Assembly: GCF_012912005.1 (NCBI RefSeq)
Contig: NZ_JABBEA010000005.1
Span: 124,001 to 188,000, forward strand
Direction: 5' to 3'
Source: Paenibacillus sp. SZ31
GTDB lineage: Bacteria; Bacillota; Bacilli; Paenibacillales; Paenibacillaceae
DNA length: 64,000 nt
Made by a program: the position numbers and the translations under genes. Below, in pieces: positions 15,525 to 24,845 of this stretch (position 1 is its first letter; each line of letters starts with the position of its first letter). Below the pieces are notes generated by a model, which made no database searches, was not told the origin of the DNA, and saw only the letters and a program-made list of their open reading frames with translations.

Positions 15525-16514
15525 CTACCGATTCATTCGATTCATGACACCACCGTTGTGATTACGGTTCATCAGGCCATCGTCGAGGATGCCATCACGA
15601 TGATTGGTATCTGTACCGTTCGTTGGGAAAATGCGCTCTACCATTGATTGGAACGTATCAATCATGCCGCTAACCGGCTTACCATTTCGAATATCTGTGG
15701 CATAGTTCTCGACATGCTCCACAAAATCCGGATTGGCTGATACATATACATTCTCGATGTTCGGTGCAAACTGCTTGATTTTGGCTGAAATCTTACCCTT
15801 AATCTCAGCTGATGTGTTATCGTCCGAGCTATCTACACGTTGTCCTTCACTTTTCATACCATAATGCCCATCGTCTGTCCCACGTGCTTTGCCGCTGTTC
15901 GTCAGACCACGCATCATGCCAACCGCGCCTGTGCCCATCGTGCCATAGATGCCACGATCATTGCCCATATGGCTGCGATCCGTTGCAGAATTCGTGTTCA
16001 GTCCTGGAGCAATTCCGCTGGTACTGTACGGAGACATCGTGCCCGTACCGCCATTCACACGCATACCACCCATATCGTGATTCATATTTCCACCACGCAT
16101 GGTATCACTGGCATGATTGCGCATCGTCCCACCCAGCATGCTCGTACGACCATTCGATTTGCTTTCCAACTTGCCTGCATGACCATCTGCCAAACGAACA
16201 GCGACGTAAGCATTACGATCCGTTAACATGACACGGGCGGATTGAACTTCCTTCATCTCCGTGATACGTTTTGCCAGCTCTTCACTGGATTTCAGGTCAC
16301 TGACATTATGCATGCGATAACTTTTCGCACGAATGCCGTCCATGCCATTCGTTTCCACGCCATAACGGTTGATGCCGTTCGCTTGCTCACGAACACTTTG
16401 CGTATGCATATTGTTGGTATCCCGATTCGTGCCACAACCTGTCAAACCGGCCATTACAAAGAGTGCAGTAGATAATGATAACGTAATAGCTGTTGCCTTT
16501 TTGACTGCTGGCAT
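15525..16514 (-). CDS. YhcN/YlaJ-family sporulation lipoprotein, Gly/Met/Asn-rich (329 aa)
   Basis: Spore-associated lipoprotein. The start at 16514 (MPAVKKATAITLSLS) follows GGAGGATG at eight bases. The signal peptide ends in a lipobox, LTGC. The family hallmarks are present: ITEMKEVQSARVMLTDRNAYVAV (about residues 90-112) and, near the end, KIKQFAPNIENVYVSANPDFVE. Between them lies a low-complexity insert of about 100 residues rich in Gly, Met, Asn, Arg and His (repeats like HDMGGMRVNGG), which makes it longer than the usual 180-220 aa. The family is made in the forespore and found in the inner membrane or cortex. The gene is directly chromosomal to gerE. Confidence 0.8.
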   Translation of the reverse strand: MPAVKKATAITLSLSTALFVMAGLTGCGTNRDTNNMHTQSVREQANGINRYGVETNGMDGIRAKSYRMHNVSDLKSSEELAKRITEMKEVQSARVMLTDRNAYVAVRLADGHAGKLESKSNGRTSMLGGTMRNHASDTMRGGNMNHDMGGMRVNGGTGTMSPYSTSGIAPGLNTNSATDRSHMGNDRGIYGTMGTGAVGMMRGLTNSGKARGTDDGHYGMKSEGQRVDSSDDNTSAEIKGKISAKIKQFAPNIENVYVSANPDFVEHVENYATDIRNGKPVSGMIDTFQSMVERIFPTNGTDTNHRDGILDDGLMNRNHNGGVMNRMNR

Positions 16515-16697
16515 GTACTCATCCTCCAATGTTTGTTGGTTTTGGTCACAAAGATAGGATGCGCTTCTGTACGTGCCGATATGCTGAAAGGATATGGTAC
16601 ATTACCCTTTAGTTTTTGATCTTTTAGTTGTGGTCTTTGCTAATAGATCTTCGGTTTTGATCCTGAACAATGAGGGCTTTACCTATAAAATAAAAAA

Positions 16698-16723
16698 ACA
16701 GTGCTGCTTGTTCGCAGCACTGT
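16698..16723 (-). terminator. intrinsic terminator
   Basis: Perfect ten-pair stem (ACAGTGCTGC / GCAGCACTGT) with a T7 tail on the minus strand; the end of the four-gene GldG-type operon. Confidence 0.9.
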
Positions 16724-16785
16724 CTCCATGTAACTTGAATTCAATTCAAGTTAGTTATATTCACTTCACTTACCTTACGCCTCGT

Positions 16786-17742
16786 TCATTTCCCGTCTGA
16801 TGCTTTAATCGTGTCCGGGAATTTCTCGGCTTCCGTCAGACTCGTCGCATCCATGGCATATGCCCATTGACCATCCGGCGTAATGACCCAGATCTGATCC
16901 GGTTCGGATGGCATAGTAAGCCCCCGATACACATCTCGAACTTGTTGCCCATTGACCGTCTGTTCAACAGACAGGGTGAATCGTGGAACCGTCTCCTTCA
17001 GCTCGGACGCTTTACGCACATCATCTGGCGTAGACAAGTTTTTGATTTTGCCAATAAGAGATACAGCGTCTGTGGCTTCAATTGTTTTTCCATTCAATGT
17101 CCATGCCTGGTCTGCCGCACCGTTCTCCGATGTTGATTTTAACATCCAGGTGGCTGCTTCACCTTCCCACTCCAGAGATCCCACATTCGTCTCATCCATG
17201 TTGAAAGGTGTCGTGTCCAACAAATCACGACGAGTCAAGGCTATACTGGTAATCGCCTCTGTCTGCACGGCAACTACGGGGCCCGAATCAACACGTACAT
17301 AACGTGCATCATCTGCTGGAAGCTGTCCACCAATAGCCAGTTTGATCTCCCGATTATCTTTGAGTTTGATATCCATACGTGTAGCATCTGTTCCTAATCC
17401 GTACTTATCCAGATCCGTTGGCGCTTCTTCTACCACCAGTTCCTGATTTGCACCACTCAGAGCATCCAACCAGCTGCTTACACTGTAACCGTTCAGAGGA
17501 TAGGCTTTTGGCTCAACCATCTGCCAGACGCCATTCTCAAGCGCCAAAGTCGAAGATCCTGTTGCACCAGATAATTCTTCCGTTGTGTCATGTATCGTGA
17601 TGGATTGGATATCCCCGGATTGAATACCGAGCAACTTGGCTTGCTCCGCTTCTTCTTCCCGAAAATAATTTTGACTGGCCGCGTACACCCAGCCCACAAT
17701 TAGTACGATGACCACCAGAATCGTTGGGACCCATTTTCTCAT
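16786..17742 (-). CDS. DUF4340 membrane-anchored protein (318 aa)
   Basis: One N-terminal membrane helix (WVPTILVVIVLIVGWVYAA) anchors an outer domain with the repeated beta pattern of DUF4340 (SITIHDTTEELSG..., LENGVWQMVEP, YPLNGYSVSSWLDALSG). It is the last gene of an operon with a GldG-like protein, an ABC permease and an ATPase; DUF4340 proteins are regularly the fourth member of this set. The start at 17742 follows GGAGGCG and overlaps the stop of the preceding gene. The role of the complex is not established in Bacillales; gliding in Bacteroidetes uses related GldAFG. Confidence 0.8.
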   Translation of the reverse strand: MRKWVPTILVVIVLIVGWVYAASQNYFREEEAEQAKLLGIQSGDIQSITIHDTTEELSGATGSSTLALENGVWQMVEPKAYPLNGYSVSSWLDALSGANQELVVEEAPTDLDKYGLGTDATRMDIKLKDNREIKLAIGGQLPADDARYVRVDSGPVVAVQTEAITSIALTRRDLLDTTPFNMDETNVGSLEWEGEAATWMLKSTSENGAADQAWTLNGKTIEATDAVSLIGKIKNLSTPDDVRKASELKETVPRFTLSVEQTVNGQQVRDVYRGLTMPSEPDQIWVITPDGQWAYAMDATSLTEAEKFPDTIKASDGK

Positions 17743-19133
17743 ACCCGTCTGCGCCTCCACCATAAGAGTACACCGATGATAACAAAGATGAGCGGGAACG
17801 CCACAATCGACACGAAGAAGATTGTTCTAGCCTGTTCACCGTTCAGGTATGCCATCTCATAACCGGCTTGAACCCGTGGACGAATCGTCAGTCCATCTTC
17901 TTTTTCACTCAAATAATTCACTGTATTCAAAATAAAGTCCCGATTGCCGCCATTCGCAATTTCCGAATCCTGCATGAAAATCGACGAGCCCAGAATAACC
18001 GCCTTCGGTTTACCATCCGTCGTATCGGCTGCATACCCCAGTTCAACTGGACCCTGAATGTCCTCATCGGCATCATTGGTCGTTTCATTTTGCAATAAAC
18101 CGCCGATATTCGTCTCCCCATAACTGTCATTAGAAGAATGAATTATGGGTGAAAGGGTATATTTATCCTGTTCTTTGCTGGTCAACGCAATCGACAGCGA
18201 CAACATCGGATACAATTGGCTCGACGCGAGTTTGTCCGTGATTGCATGTGTACCATACTCCGGCACGACCCAGAGCGGCCCCATCGTACTGGCTTGCTGG
18301 TTATCCACCATGACCGCATGTTCATCAATGACCCCATAATCAGCCATGAGGGCATCGATGTTTTTCCAACTGGATTTCATATCTTCCACAAATCCGAGGG
18401 ATAATAACAACTTGCCGCCATTACTCAGATAGGTACGAATAGCCTTCATTTCCGTATCACTGAGATCACGTTGTGGACCAATAATGGCGAGCACATCTGC
18501 ATCTTCCGGAACCTTCCCGGCCTGATTCAACTGCAACTCTTCCGTCTGCACATTATTTTGTTCCAAGGAGGATTGAAGTGTAGTCATCTGATCGAGACTC
18601 AACTCTTCATGTCCGGTCAAAAAGACCATTTTGTGCATCTCCGTAGATGACATATTCATGAGCGCCTGCGTTAGTTTTTCCTCACCTGTGAACTGATATG
18701 ATCCGTCACTTCCGTCACCTGTCGCAGTGAACAGACTCGCAATATCAATCACTTTGTGTTGATCTCCCTGCTCCAGCACAATGGAGCTGCCTGTTATGCC
18801 ATATTTGGATGCAAGCGCAGGTTCCTGCGTCAGATTATATTGTTTTAATTTCAGCTTGCTGTTGCGTTTGGTATACTCCTCCACCATATCCGTGACCTCA
18901 CGGTTCAGGACCGTGTTGTTGGCATTTTCGACGGTTAATACCAGAATGTTGACGTCGTCCTTCACGTTTTTGATCGCAGTAAGGGACTGGTCAGATAACG
19001 TGTATTGTTTGTTCGAGGTCAGATCCAGCTGGAAGCCGCCAAGTGAATTCAGGAACAGTGTTAGCAAAATAAAGATGCCAATCACCGCTACGGACAGCAC
19101 GGTACTGTTGGTATGACTTAACCATTTTTTCAT
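17739..19133 (-). CDS. GldG-like ABC transporter auxiliary protein (464 aa)
   Basis: Membrane protein with an N-terminal helix (residues 8-30), a long outer domain of the ABC-type uncharacterised transport/GldG family (NILVLTVENANNTVLNREV, LTGHEELSLDQMTTLQSSL, DADVLAIIGPQRDLSDTEMKAIRTYLSNGG) and a C-terminal membrane helix just before the terminal Arg cluster (WWRRRRV). The start at 19133 follows GGAGGTGAG. It overlaps the next gene by four bases and starts four bases after the permease stop, so it is part of one transcript. It probably forms a complex with the permease and DUF4340 protein at the cell surface. Confidence 0.85.
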   Translation of the reverse strand: MKKWLSHTNSTVLSVAVIGIFILLTLFLNSLGGFQLDLTSNKQYTLSDQSLTAIKNVKDDVNILVLTVENANNTVLNREVTDMVEEYTKRNSKLKLKQYNLTQEPALASKYGITGSSIVLEQGDQHKVIDIASLFTATGDGSDGSYQFTGEEKLTQALMNMSSTEMHKMVFLTGHEELSLDQMTTLQSSLEQNNVQTEELQLNQAGKVPEDADVLAIIGPQRDLSDTEMKAIRTYLSNGGKLLLSLGFVEDMKSSWKNIDALMADYGVIDEHAVMVDNQQASTMGPLWVVPEYGTHAITDKLASSQLYPMLSLSIALTSKEQDKYTLSPIIHSSNDSYGETNIGGLLQNETTNDADEDIQGPVELGYAADTTDGKPKAVILGSSIFMQDSEIANGGNRDFILNTVNYLSEKEDGLTIRPRVQAGYEMAYLNGEQARTIFFVSIVAFPLIFVIIGVLLWWRRRRV

Positions 19134-19137
19134 CTTC

Positions 19138-19854
19138 TCACCTCCACCGCTTCCGTTCCACAATTTGAATGCTTAACAGCAGAAACACACCCGAAAGGGT
19201 GACATAATACAAGATATCCGGCCCACTAAGCACACCTTTCATGAAGCTGTCGAACCGGTTAGTCAGAGCAAACGGGTCCAGCCACTGTTGCAAAGCAGAC
19301 CCTGTATTGCCTGCGAATGAATCAAGCATCCACAAAACGAGCAAAATAATAAAACCCGCCACCGCAGACACCATCTGATGCTGGGATAACGTTGAAGCGA
19401 ACAGTCCAATTGCCATCATGCTTCCACCCAGGAAGAATAACCCCAGCGCAGACATCCATACCGTCGTCATATCCAGTGTCCCATAGAACGACATGATGAA
19501 TGGATACACCAGACTGCACAGGATGAGTACGACCAGAATGGCGAGAGAAGCGAGATATTTACCGAATATAATTTCCGACACACGTGCCGGAGAGGTCAGC
19601 AGCAATTCATCCGTTCCCTGTCTGAATTCATCAGCGACTAACCGCATCGTCAGCAATGGTATGACAAACAGCAGCATGGACAATGTGTCCCCCAACACGA
19701 GACGATAATCGACAATGCTCGGCTGGTAATATACAAAGCTGGAATAGAACAACAGACTGGTCATCAGTACATATACGGCAAATGCAAAATAGGACGTTGG
19801 TGACAAAAAATAAGCTTGCAGCTCTTTATTGCATACCGCCATCATTCGTCTCAT
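19138..19854 (-). CDS. ABC-2-type permease, GldF-like (238 aa)
   Basis: Integral membrane protein with six predicted spans, beginning with a cytoplasmic helix (MAVCNKELQAYFLSPTSYF) typical of ABC-2 permeases of the GldF/NosY group. The motif MRLVADEFRQGTDELLLTSPAR after span two is characteristic. GGGAGGACT precedes the ATG, which overlaps the end of the ATPase gene by four bases. It pairs with the ATPase at 19851-20984 and the GldG-like protein. The substrate is unknown. Confidence 0.9.
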   Translation of the reverse strand: MRRMMAVCNKELQAYFLSPTSYFAFAVYVLMTSLLFYSSFVYYQPSIVDYRLVLGDTLSMLLFVIPLLTMRLVADEFRQGTDELLLTSPARVSEIIFGKYLASLAILVVLILCSLVYPFIMSFYGTLDMTTVWMSALGLFFLGGSMMAIGLFASTLSQHQMVSAVAGFIILLVLWMLDSFAGNTGSALQQWLDPFALTNRFDSFMKGVLSGPDILYYVTLSGVFLLLSIQIVERKRWR

Positions 19855-20984
19855 TTGGAGTCCTCCCCTTTGCGAGAATAGGGCGAGGAATCCGCTGATG
19901 CCCTCGCTGATGTTCCCAATATACTCGACGAGTTGCTGTCCGAAGTTACGTCCTGATCCGTCTCTGTCCCATCAAGCTGATTCAGATCTGCTGAATTCAC
20001 ATCCGTGTCTGTGGCCTCGGTTGTGGTCAACTTCAGGAAGATTTGCTCCAGACTCAGATTCTCCTTCTTCATCTCCAGTATCGGTAATCCAGCACCAGAC
20101 AAAAGGTAGAATAACTCTTCCCGAAAATCTTCCGCGCTTTCTCCGGTGAGCAGCATTTTAACCGTATCCGCTGAATCTGATGTAAGTGAAGTGTCTTTGG
20201 CAGTATTCGCATCCGACGTCTGAATGACTTCACTCCGCACCTTCTCCCATGGTGTCAGCACATTATGTAGTTGCTCCGCAGTGGCTTTCACCTCAATCGA
20301 CACCTTGAACTGATCTCCCATTGCTGAGCCAAAATGCTGTGGTGAACCATCCAGCACGAGCTGCCCCTGATTAATGATCAACATTCGATTACAGAGCGTG
20401 CTCACTTCAGGCAAAATATGCGTACTGAGCAGTACCGTGTGGTTCTCGCCCAGTTCCCGGATCAGATCCCGAATCTCGATAATCTGATTCGGATCAAGCC
20501 CCGATGTTGGCTCATCCAGAACCAGCAGATCCGGCTTGTGAATAATGGCTCCCGCCAGTCCAAGACGTTGCTTGTACCCTTTGGATAAACCGCGTACCAG
20601 TTGTTTTTCGCGACCCTGAAGTCCCAGTCTGCTAACCATCTCACTGATCCGCAGCTTGACCTCACGTGCAGGGACATCTCGCAGATTTGCTACAAATCTG
20701 AGATAGGACTGCACCGTCATATCCGGATAGAGCGGCGGCGTTTCAGGCAGATACCCAATCTTGGAACGAACACGCTGACCCTGCTCATGCACCGATACCC
20801 CGTCCACCATAATCGAACCCGCGGTTGGATGCAGATAGCCCGTAATCATACGCATCGTTGTTGTTTTTCCGGCACCATTGGGCCCGAGAAACCCGACAAT
20901 CTCACCACGTTCCATGGTGAAGTCCAGTTGATGCACGCCGCGCTGCCCTTCGTACACTTTGCTGACCTGTTTCACTTCGAGCAC
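19851..20984 (-). CDS. ABC transporter ATPase with Ser/Asp-rich tail (377 aa)
   Basis: ABC-2-type ATPase. Walker A GPNGAGKTT (about residue 36), Q-loop, signature LSKGYKQRLGLAGA, Walker B LLVLDEPTSGLDP and switch His in STHILPEV are all present. The GTG start at 20984 (VLEVKQVSKVYEGQ) is chosen because AAAGG is properly spaced; the ATG nine bases up is not. About 60 residues at the C-terminus are a low-complexity Ser/Asp/Thr region, unusual for this family and possibly dispensable. It is first in the operon with the permease, GldG-like and DUF4340 genes. Confidence 0.9.
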   Translation of the reverse strand: MLEVKQVSKVYEGQRGVHQLDFTMERGEIVGFLGPNGAGKTTTMRMITGYLHPTAGSIMVDGVSVHEQGQRVRSKIGYLPETPPLYPDMTVQSYLRFVANLRDVPAREVKLRISEMVSRLGLQGREKQLVRGLSKGYKQRLGLAGAIIHKPDLLVLDEPTSGLDPNQIIEIRDLIRELGENHTVLLSTHILPEVSTLCNRMLIINQGQLVLDGSPQHFGSAMGDQFKVSIEVKATAEQLHNVLTPWEKVRSEVIQTSDANTAKDTSLTSDSADTVKMLLTGESAEDFREELFYLLSGAGLPILEMKKENLSLEQIFLKLTTTEATDTDVNSADLNQLDGTETDQDVTSDSNSSSILGTSARASADSSPYSRKGEDSK

Positions 20985-21032
20985 ATCATTCATCCTTTCC
21001 CGTTAAAATACCCGTGCACCATCGTTCGTTAT

Positions 21033-21219
21033 ATAAATTCAACTAAAAATATTAACACTTGCACTCCGATGGCAGAATAACCTTCCGATCACTGTTATCC
21101 CCAGATTTTTTTGATTCCTTCATTTCAGAAGGAAAAATCCGCTGATAAAGGTGAACGCTTCGCTTCTTCAAGTTATTTCTGCCCTCTCCGTTATCGTGTA
21201 AATGTTACGTTGAACTTAT
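21033..21219. repeat. dispersed palindromic repeat, copy 1
   Basis: One of four related copies. It has a central stem (TTATCCCCAGATTTTT ... GAAAAATCCGCTGATAA), shared flanks (ACTCCGAT, CCTTCCGATC, GCTTCGCTTCTTCA, CTCTCCGTT) and outer inverted ends (TTCAACTAAAAATATTAACAC / GTGTAAATGTTACGTTGAA). The rest of the 20985-21421 gap holds nothing else obvious. Confidence 0.85.
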
Positions 21220-21421
21220 GTAATAGATGATGGGCACGGGAAGTTCCTTGTATCTTACGTGAGCTATCCTAGCCTCAGCTTAATGTCACTTAAAAGAAAG
21301 CTTAAAAATAATTGTCTAAAATGTGAACATTCATAGCAACACCCACACCCTGAGCTTAAAGCCAACGTACCATAGAGTACAGGAGAATGTGCTCCTGACC
21401 AAAAGTCAGAGGGTGAATCGT

Positions 21422-22495
21422 GTGAAAGTATTATTCACGTTTTATGTTCCAAGCGGTGGCGTGGATACGTTAAATCGACTGCGCACCGCCGTTCTGAAAC
21501 GTCATGGCATTGAAGCGCACCTGTTGTATCTCAACACAGGCTCGGGATTGCAGAACAATAGCGATACGCCCATTTTCACTGCGTCCAGTGACGAGGATAT
21601 CCATCATTTAATTCATACCCACCATTATGATGCCATTATTGCCACCTCAGACATTGCTATGCCCGGTCGCTTGAGAGGACTTGGTTATACCGGACGAATT
21701 ATTTTTGAAGCGCAGGGACTCGGCACACGCGATCAGGCTCTGGAAACCATACAGATGGCTGTCCCTTACCTTCAAGCCCATTGCGACGCTGCCGTTTTGC
21801 CACCCACAGATCATCTGCTGGATATGTTCATTCATATCTGCCCTTGGCTGCACCGGTTTGTTATTCCCAATATGCTGGATACGGACTCCTTTGCCCCAAT
21901 CTTGGTGGATACCCCACCCTACCCGGTGCTGGCTTGGGTAGGACGACTTGAACACAACAAAAACTGGCGTGAATATTTAACCATATCCAGTGAAATCATC
22001 AAAAAAAATCCGAAAGCCAGACTATGGTTGTTTCACGATCCCACCTTGGCTAACCCTGAAGATGAAGTCATGTTTCGGCACATGTTGGCAGAATACGGGC
22101 TCGAAGATAGGATTGGTATTTTCATCAATGTTCCCCATTCTCAGATGCCTGCCTTCTATTCCATGATCGCCGCTTCAGGGGGCATCATGTTATCCACTTC
22201 CCTGCTGGAAGGATTCGGCTATGCCGTCGCTGAAGCTATCTCTTGTGGCTGCCCGGTACTTAGTACGGACTCAGACGGTGTACGTTCATTTATCACACAT
22301 AATAAGACTGGAAAGTTCTATCCGATTGGCGATATTAAGGCAGCTGTCTCCGAAGCAAAGGACCTCATGAACAACAAGAAACTGCGAGAATATATCCGCA
22401 TTCAGGGCAGACAGCATATGAGCTTGTCTTTCTCACCAGATCGGTATGCCCTTTCTTTCCGTGAAATGATGACCGCCTTGCGTGTTTTCCAGTAA
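21422..22495 (+). CDS. glycosyltransferase, GT4-like (357 aa)
   Basis: GT-B-fold glycosyltransferase. The N-terminal Rossmann half begins with VLFTFYVPSGGVDTLNRLR. The C-terminal half has the group 1 (GT4) pattern: WVGRLEHNKNW, LLEGFGYAVAEAISCGCPVL (the E-x7-E motif region that binds the nucleotide sugar) and TGKFYPIGD. The start is GTG at 21422 with GAGGGTGA five bases upstream; a longer frame to 21323 has no site. It is transcribed alone between two opposing genes and shares a two-way terminator with the drug exporter. Donor and acceptor are unknown. Confidence 0.85.
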   Translation: MKVLFTFYVPSGGVDTLNRLRTAVLKRHGIEAHLLYLNTGSGLQNNSDTPIFTASSDEDIHHLIHTHHYDAIIATSDIAMPGRLRGLGYTGRIIFEAQGLGTRDQALETIQMAVPYLQAHCDAAVLPPTDHLLDMFIHICPWLHRFVIPNMLDTDSFAPILVDTPPYPVLAWVGRLEHNKNWREYLTISSEIIKKNPKARLWLFHDPTLANPEDEVMFRHMLAEYGLEDRIGIFINVPHSQMPAFYSMIAASGGIMLSTSLLEGFGYAVAEAISCGCPVLSTDSDGVRSFITHNKTGKFYPIGDIKAAVSEAKDLMNNKKLREYIRIQGRQHMSLSFSPDRYALSFREMMTALRVFQ

Positions 22496-22504
22496 AATCG
22501 CAAA

Positions 22505-22537
22505 AAGGCAGCTCAGAGAAATTCTCTGAACTGCCTT
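22505..22537. terminator. bidirectional intrinsic terminator
   Basis: Long stem AAGGCAG.TCAGAGAA / TTCTCTGA.CTGCCTT with A and T runs on both sides, between two convergent genes. Confidence 0.9.
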
Positions 22538-22553
22538 AAAAGGGTTAAAATTT

Positions 22554-24047
22554 TTAGTGTCCCATCATCATTGCGGGATCAGGCTTGTCGCCATTTTGAA
22601 GGTCTTCTTTCGGCATTGGTTTTGGTTTGCGCAAAATAAGACTGAGCAAACATCCGAACAATGCAATACAAGCGGCCAGGAAGAACGTATCATTGAAACC
22701 ACTCACCAAACCATGAACTATAGCGGCCGGCTCTGAACTCGTTGTATTGTCGGCAATTCTTGAAGTAAGGAAACCTGTAAGTCCAGCAACCGCGAAGGAC
22801 ACGACCACTTGCTGTGCAGCAGCCGTGAGCGGTGTAACCCGGCCAACCAACTTACGCGGTGCGGCATTCAATACATGCGTATTGAGCGGCATCATAGACA
22901 AGCCCATACCCAGACCCATCATGACCAAAGCCGTTATAATCAGACCAAGACCTGTCTCTGCCGTGATGGAGGACAGAATAAACAATGCTCCCGAGATAAT
23001 TCCCAGACCCACGAAGGCCAGAGGTCTCGCACCAATTTTATCAAACAATCGACCGCCGAGCGGCATACCCACTCCAGAAGCCAAAGCTTGTGGAAGCAGA
23101 ATCAATCCTGTTTCCAGTGCAGTGTACCCTTTGATCTGCTGCAAATAAAGCGGGATCAGGATCATCGCACCAAACAGCGCCACTTGGGACACCCATGCGA
23201 GAACAATCCCCCGTGAGAAATCGGATGATTTGAATACACGAAGTTCGAGCAATGGATTTTGATGACGAAGTTCTACAATAATGAACAAAATGAGCGCTAC
23301 TCCACCCACAATGACACCAGTCAGTGTTGTAGCAGACGTCCAGCTCGTTCCACCCTCACTTACACCGTAAGCAAGCATAGAGAACGCAATTGGCGCCAGA
23401 ATCATGCCGAGCAGATCCAGGGCAGGCGTGCGTCCACGATCCGTATCAGGCAAGAACTTGATACATAGGATGAACGCTGCAATACCGATTGGCAAGTTAA
23501 TCAGGAAGATCCAGTGCCAGCTCAGTGATTCAATAAACCACCCGGACAACACCGGACCCAATGCAGGGGCAAGCAGCATGGGAATTCCGAGCATACCCAT
23601 GATGGAACCTCTTCGCTCAGGAGGAGCCAGACGAAAGACCATCGCCATACCAATTGGAGCAACCATGCCTCCACCGAGACCCTGAATGATACGGTAAATG
23701 ATTAATTGCTCAGGCGATTGTGCAATAGAGCATAATACAGAACCCAAAGTAAACATGGCAATCGTGAACAGAAATACTCTTTTGGCACCAAAACGGTCAG
23801 TTAACCAGCCTGCCAGTGGAATAACCGCAGACAAAGCCAAGGTATACCCTGTAACCGTCCATTGAATAGTCTTCAGATCTGTCTCAAAATATTGAACCAA
23901 ATTCGGAATGGCCACGTTCACCACCGTGCTGTCCAGAATGACCATAATCATTCCGACGATAATAGCCAGGAGTGGCAGTATAATCGTTTTGATTGAAAAC
24001 TCTGCGGGCTCCTGGGATACTGCTGTTTGTTCTTTCACGTTCTCCAC
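22554..24047 (-). CDS. DHA2-family MFS multidrug exporter, EmrB/QacA-like (497 aa)
   Basis: Proton-driven drug exporter of the 14-span DHA2 group. Visible are motif D1 (LDSTVVNVAIPNL, residues 44-56), motif A between spans 2 and 3 (GWLTDRFGAKRVF), motif B with its Arg (YRIIQGLGGGMVAP) and motif C (GIPMLLAPALGPVLSGW). The length is normal. The start (GTG 24047) is uncertain because another GTG four codons later is equally well placed. The upstream 100 bases carry three tandem AAACNNTCGTTT boxes, likely operators of a TetR/MarR-type repressor not encoded nearby. The substrate is unknown. Confidence 0.9.
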   Translation of the reverse strand: MENVKEQTAVSQEPAEFSIKTIILPLLAIIVGMIMVILDSTVVNVAIPNLVQYFETDLKTIQWTVTGYTLALSAVIPLAGWLTDRFGAKRVFLFTIAMFTLGSVLCSIAQSPEQLIIYRIIQGLGGGMVAPIGMAMVFRLAPPERRGSIMGMLGIPMLLAPALGPVLSGWFIESLSWHWIFLINLPIGIAAFILCIKFLPDTDRGRTPALDLLGMILAPIAFSMLAYGVSEGGTSWTSATTLTGVIVGGVALILFIIVELRHQNPLLELRVFKSSDFSRGIVLAWVSQVALFGAMILIPLYLQQIKGYTALETGLILLPQALASGVGMPLGGRLFDKIGARPLAFVGLGIISGALFILSSITAETGLGLIITALVMMGLGMGLSMMPLNTHVLNAAPRKLVGRVTPLTAAAQQVVVSFAVAGLTGFLTSRIADNTTSSEPAAIVHGLVSGFNDTFFLAACIALFGCLLSLILRKPKPMPKEDLQNGDKPDPAMMMGH

Positions 24048-24117
24048 ACTCTTTTCCAGCTAGCCGATCACAGGTTTATCCCTGCGTCTTGCTCAGCCTA
24101 TATTTACGACCATTTTC

Positions 24118-24155
24118 AAACTATCGTTTTAAACCGTCGTTTTAAACTTTCGTTT
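24118..24155. promoter_or_regulatory. three tandem operator-like repeats
   Basis: AAACTATCGTTT (24118), AAACCGTCGTTT (24131) and AAACTTTCGTTT (24144) repeat every 13 bases, each an AAAC-N4-GTTT half-palindrome, 71-108 bases upstream of the drug exporter start. This looks like cooperative repressor binding. Confidence 0.65.
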
Positions 24156-24240
24156 AACACTGATCTAATTCTAATGAAAATACCTTTGCTGTCAAGCTAT
24201 TTTTTTTCAAACTTTCTACTATGGATGCACCACAAAAAAA

Positions 24241-24264
24241 TGGAACAGGCATTTCCCTGCTCCA
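24241..24264 (-). terminator. intrinsic terminator
   Basis: Minus-strand stem GGAGCAGG / CCTGTTCC followed by a T7 run, downstream of the 163-aa gene. Confidence 0.8.
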
Positions 24265-24301
24265 CAGTTTGGCTGATCATGCCTATCCAATTATGTTCAT
24301 A

Positions 24302-24793
24302 TCAATCTGCAAGCTTCATCATCTGATATTCTGACAGTATGCCCAATGTCTGACCGTGAATACTTCTGCAGTACATCCGAATAACCAGATGATTCGGTGA
24401 AGAACTGTTGCTGATGATCCTCAGCTCATAAGGCTCGGATGACACATCCAGATTATGAATGACCTGATTACCACCTGCTCTCCCCGAACCCGATCCGATA
24501 TGAAAAAGATGTCGGTATAGCTCCCCATGGATACTAGCCCCACCAATAAATACATCTGTTCCTTCCTCGCCGCCAACATAGGCTATTTCCACGTCTATAT
24601 ATTTCACGGGAACAAAAGTTTGTAGCAGATTCTCATGGATTTCAAGTAAATATGCCGCCACTGTAGATCCCTCCTTCGGAGCATGAACCTTCCTGTATAT
24701 AGGATATGCTGCCTCTCGTCCATTGCCATTTGCATTCACCCATTTTGGAACATTTACACGGAAATGCCCGACCTTCCGGTCCTCTTTTTTCAT
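24302..24793 (-). CDS. protein of unknown function, divergent from glycosyltransferase (163 aa)
   Basis: Not recognised. Soluble and beta-rich, with VPKWVNANGNGREAAYPIYRKV and an Arg/Tyr/His-containing C-terminus. The start is set at ATG 24793. A frame extends 95 codons further but only antisense to the glycosyltransferase, so it is rejected. No clear ribosome binding site precedes 24793, so the start is uncertain. It faces away from the glycosyltransferase 52 bases off, suggesting a shared control region. The AAYLLEIHENLLQTF helix may pack against the beta part. Confidence 0.55.
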   Translation of the reverse strand: MKKEDRKVGHFRVNVPKWVNANGNGREAAYPIYRKVHAPKEGSTVAAYLLEIHENLLQTFVPVKYIDVEIAYVGGEEGTDVFIGGASIHGELYRHLFHIGSGSGRAGGNQVIHNLDVSSEPYELRIISNSSSPNHLVIRMYCRSIHGQTLGILSEYQMMKLAD

Positions 24794-24845
24794 AGAATAA
24801 AAGGATAGAAGCTCGGCCGGTGCAGGCCGTGACAAGGAGGTAGCC

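Noticed and set aside
15812..16231. Plus-strand frames rich in His/Cys opposite the YhcN-like gene
   Set aside because: Composition mirrors the Gly/Met low-complexity segment on the other strand; no start signal.
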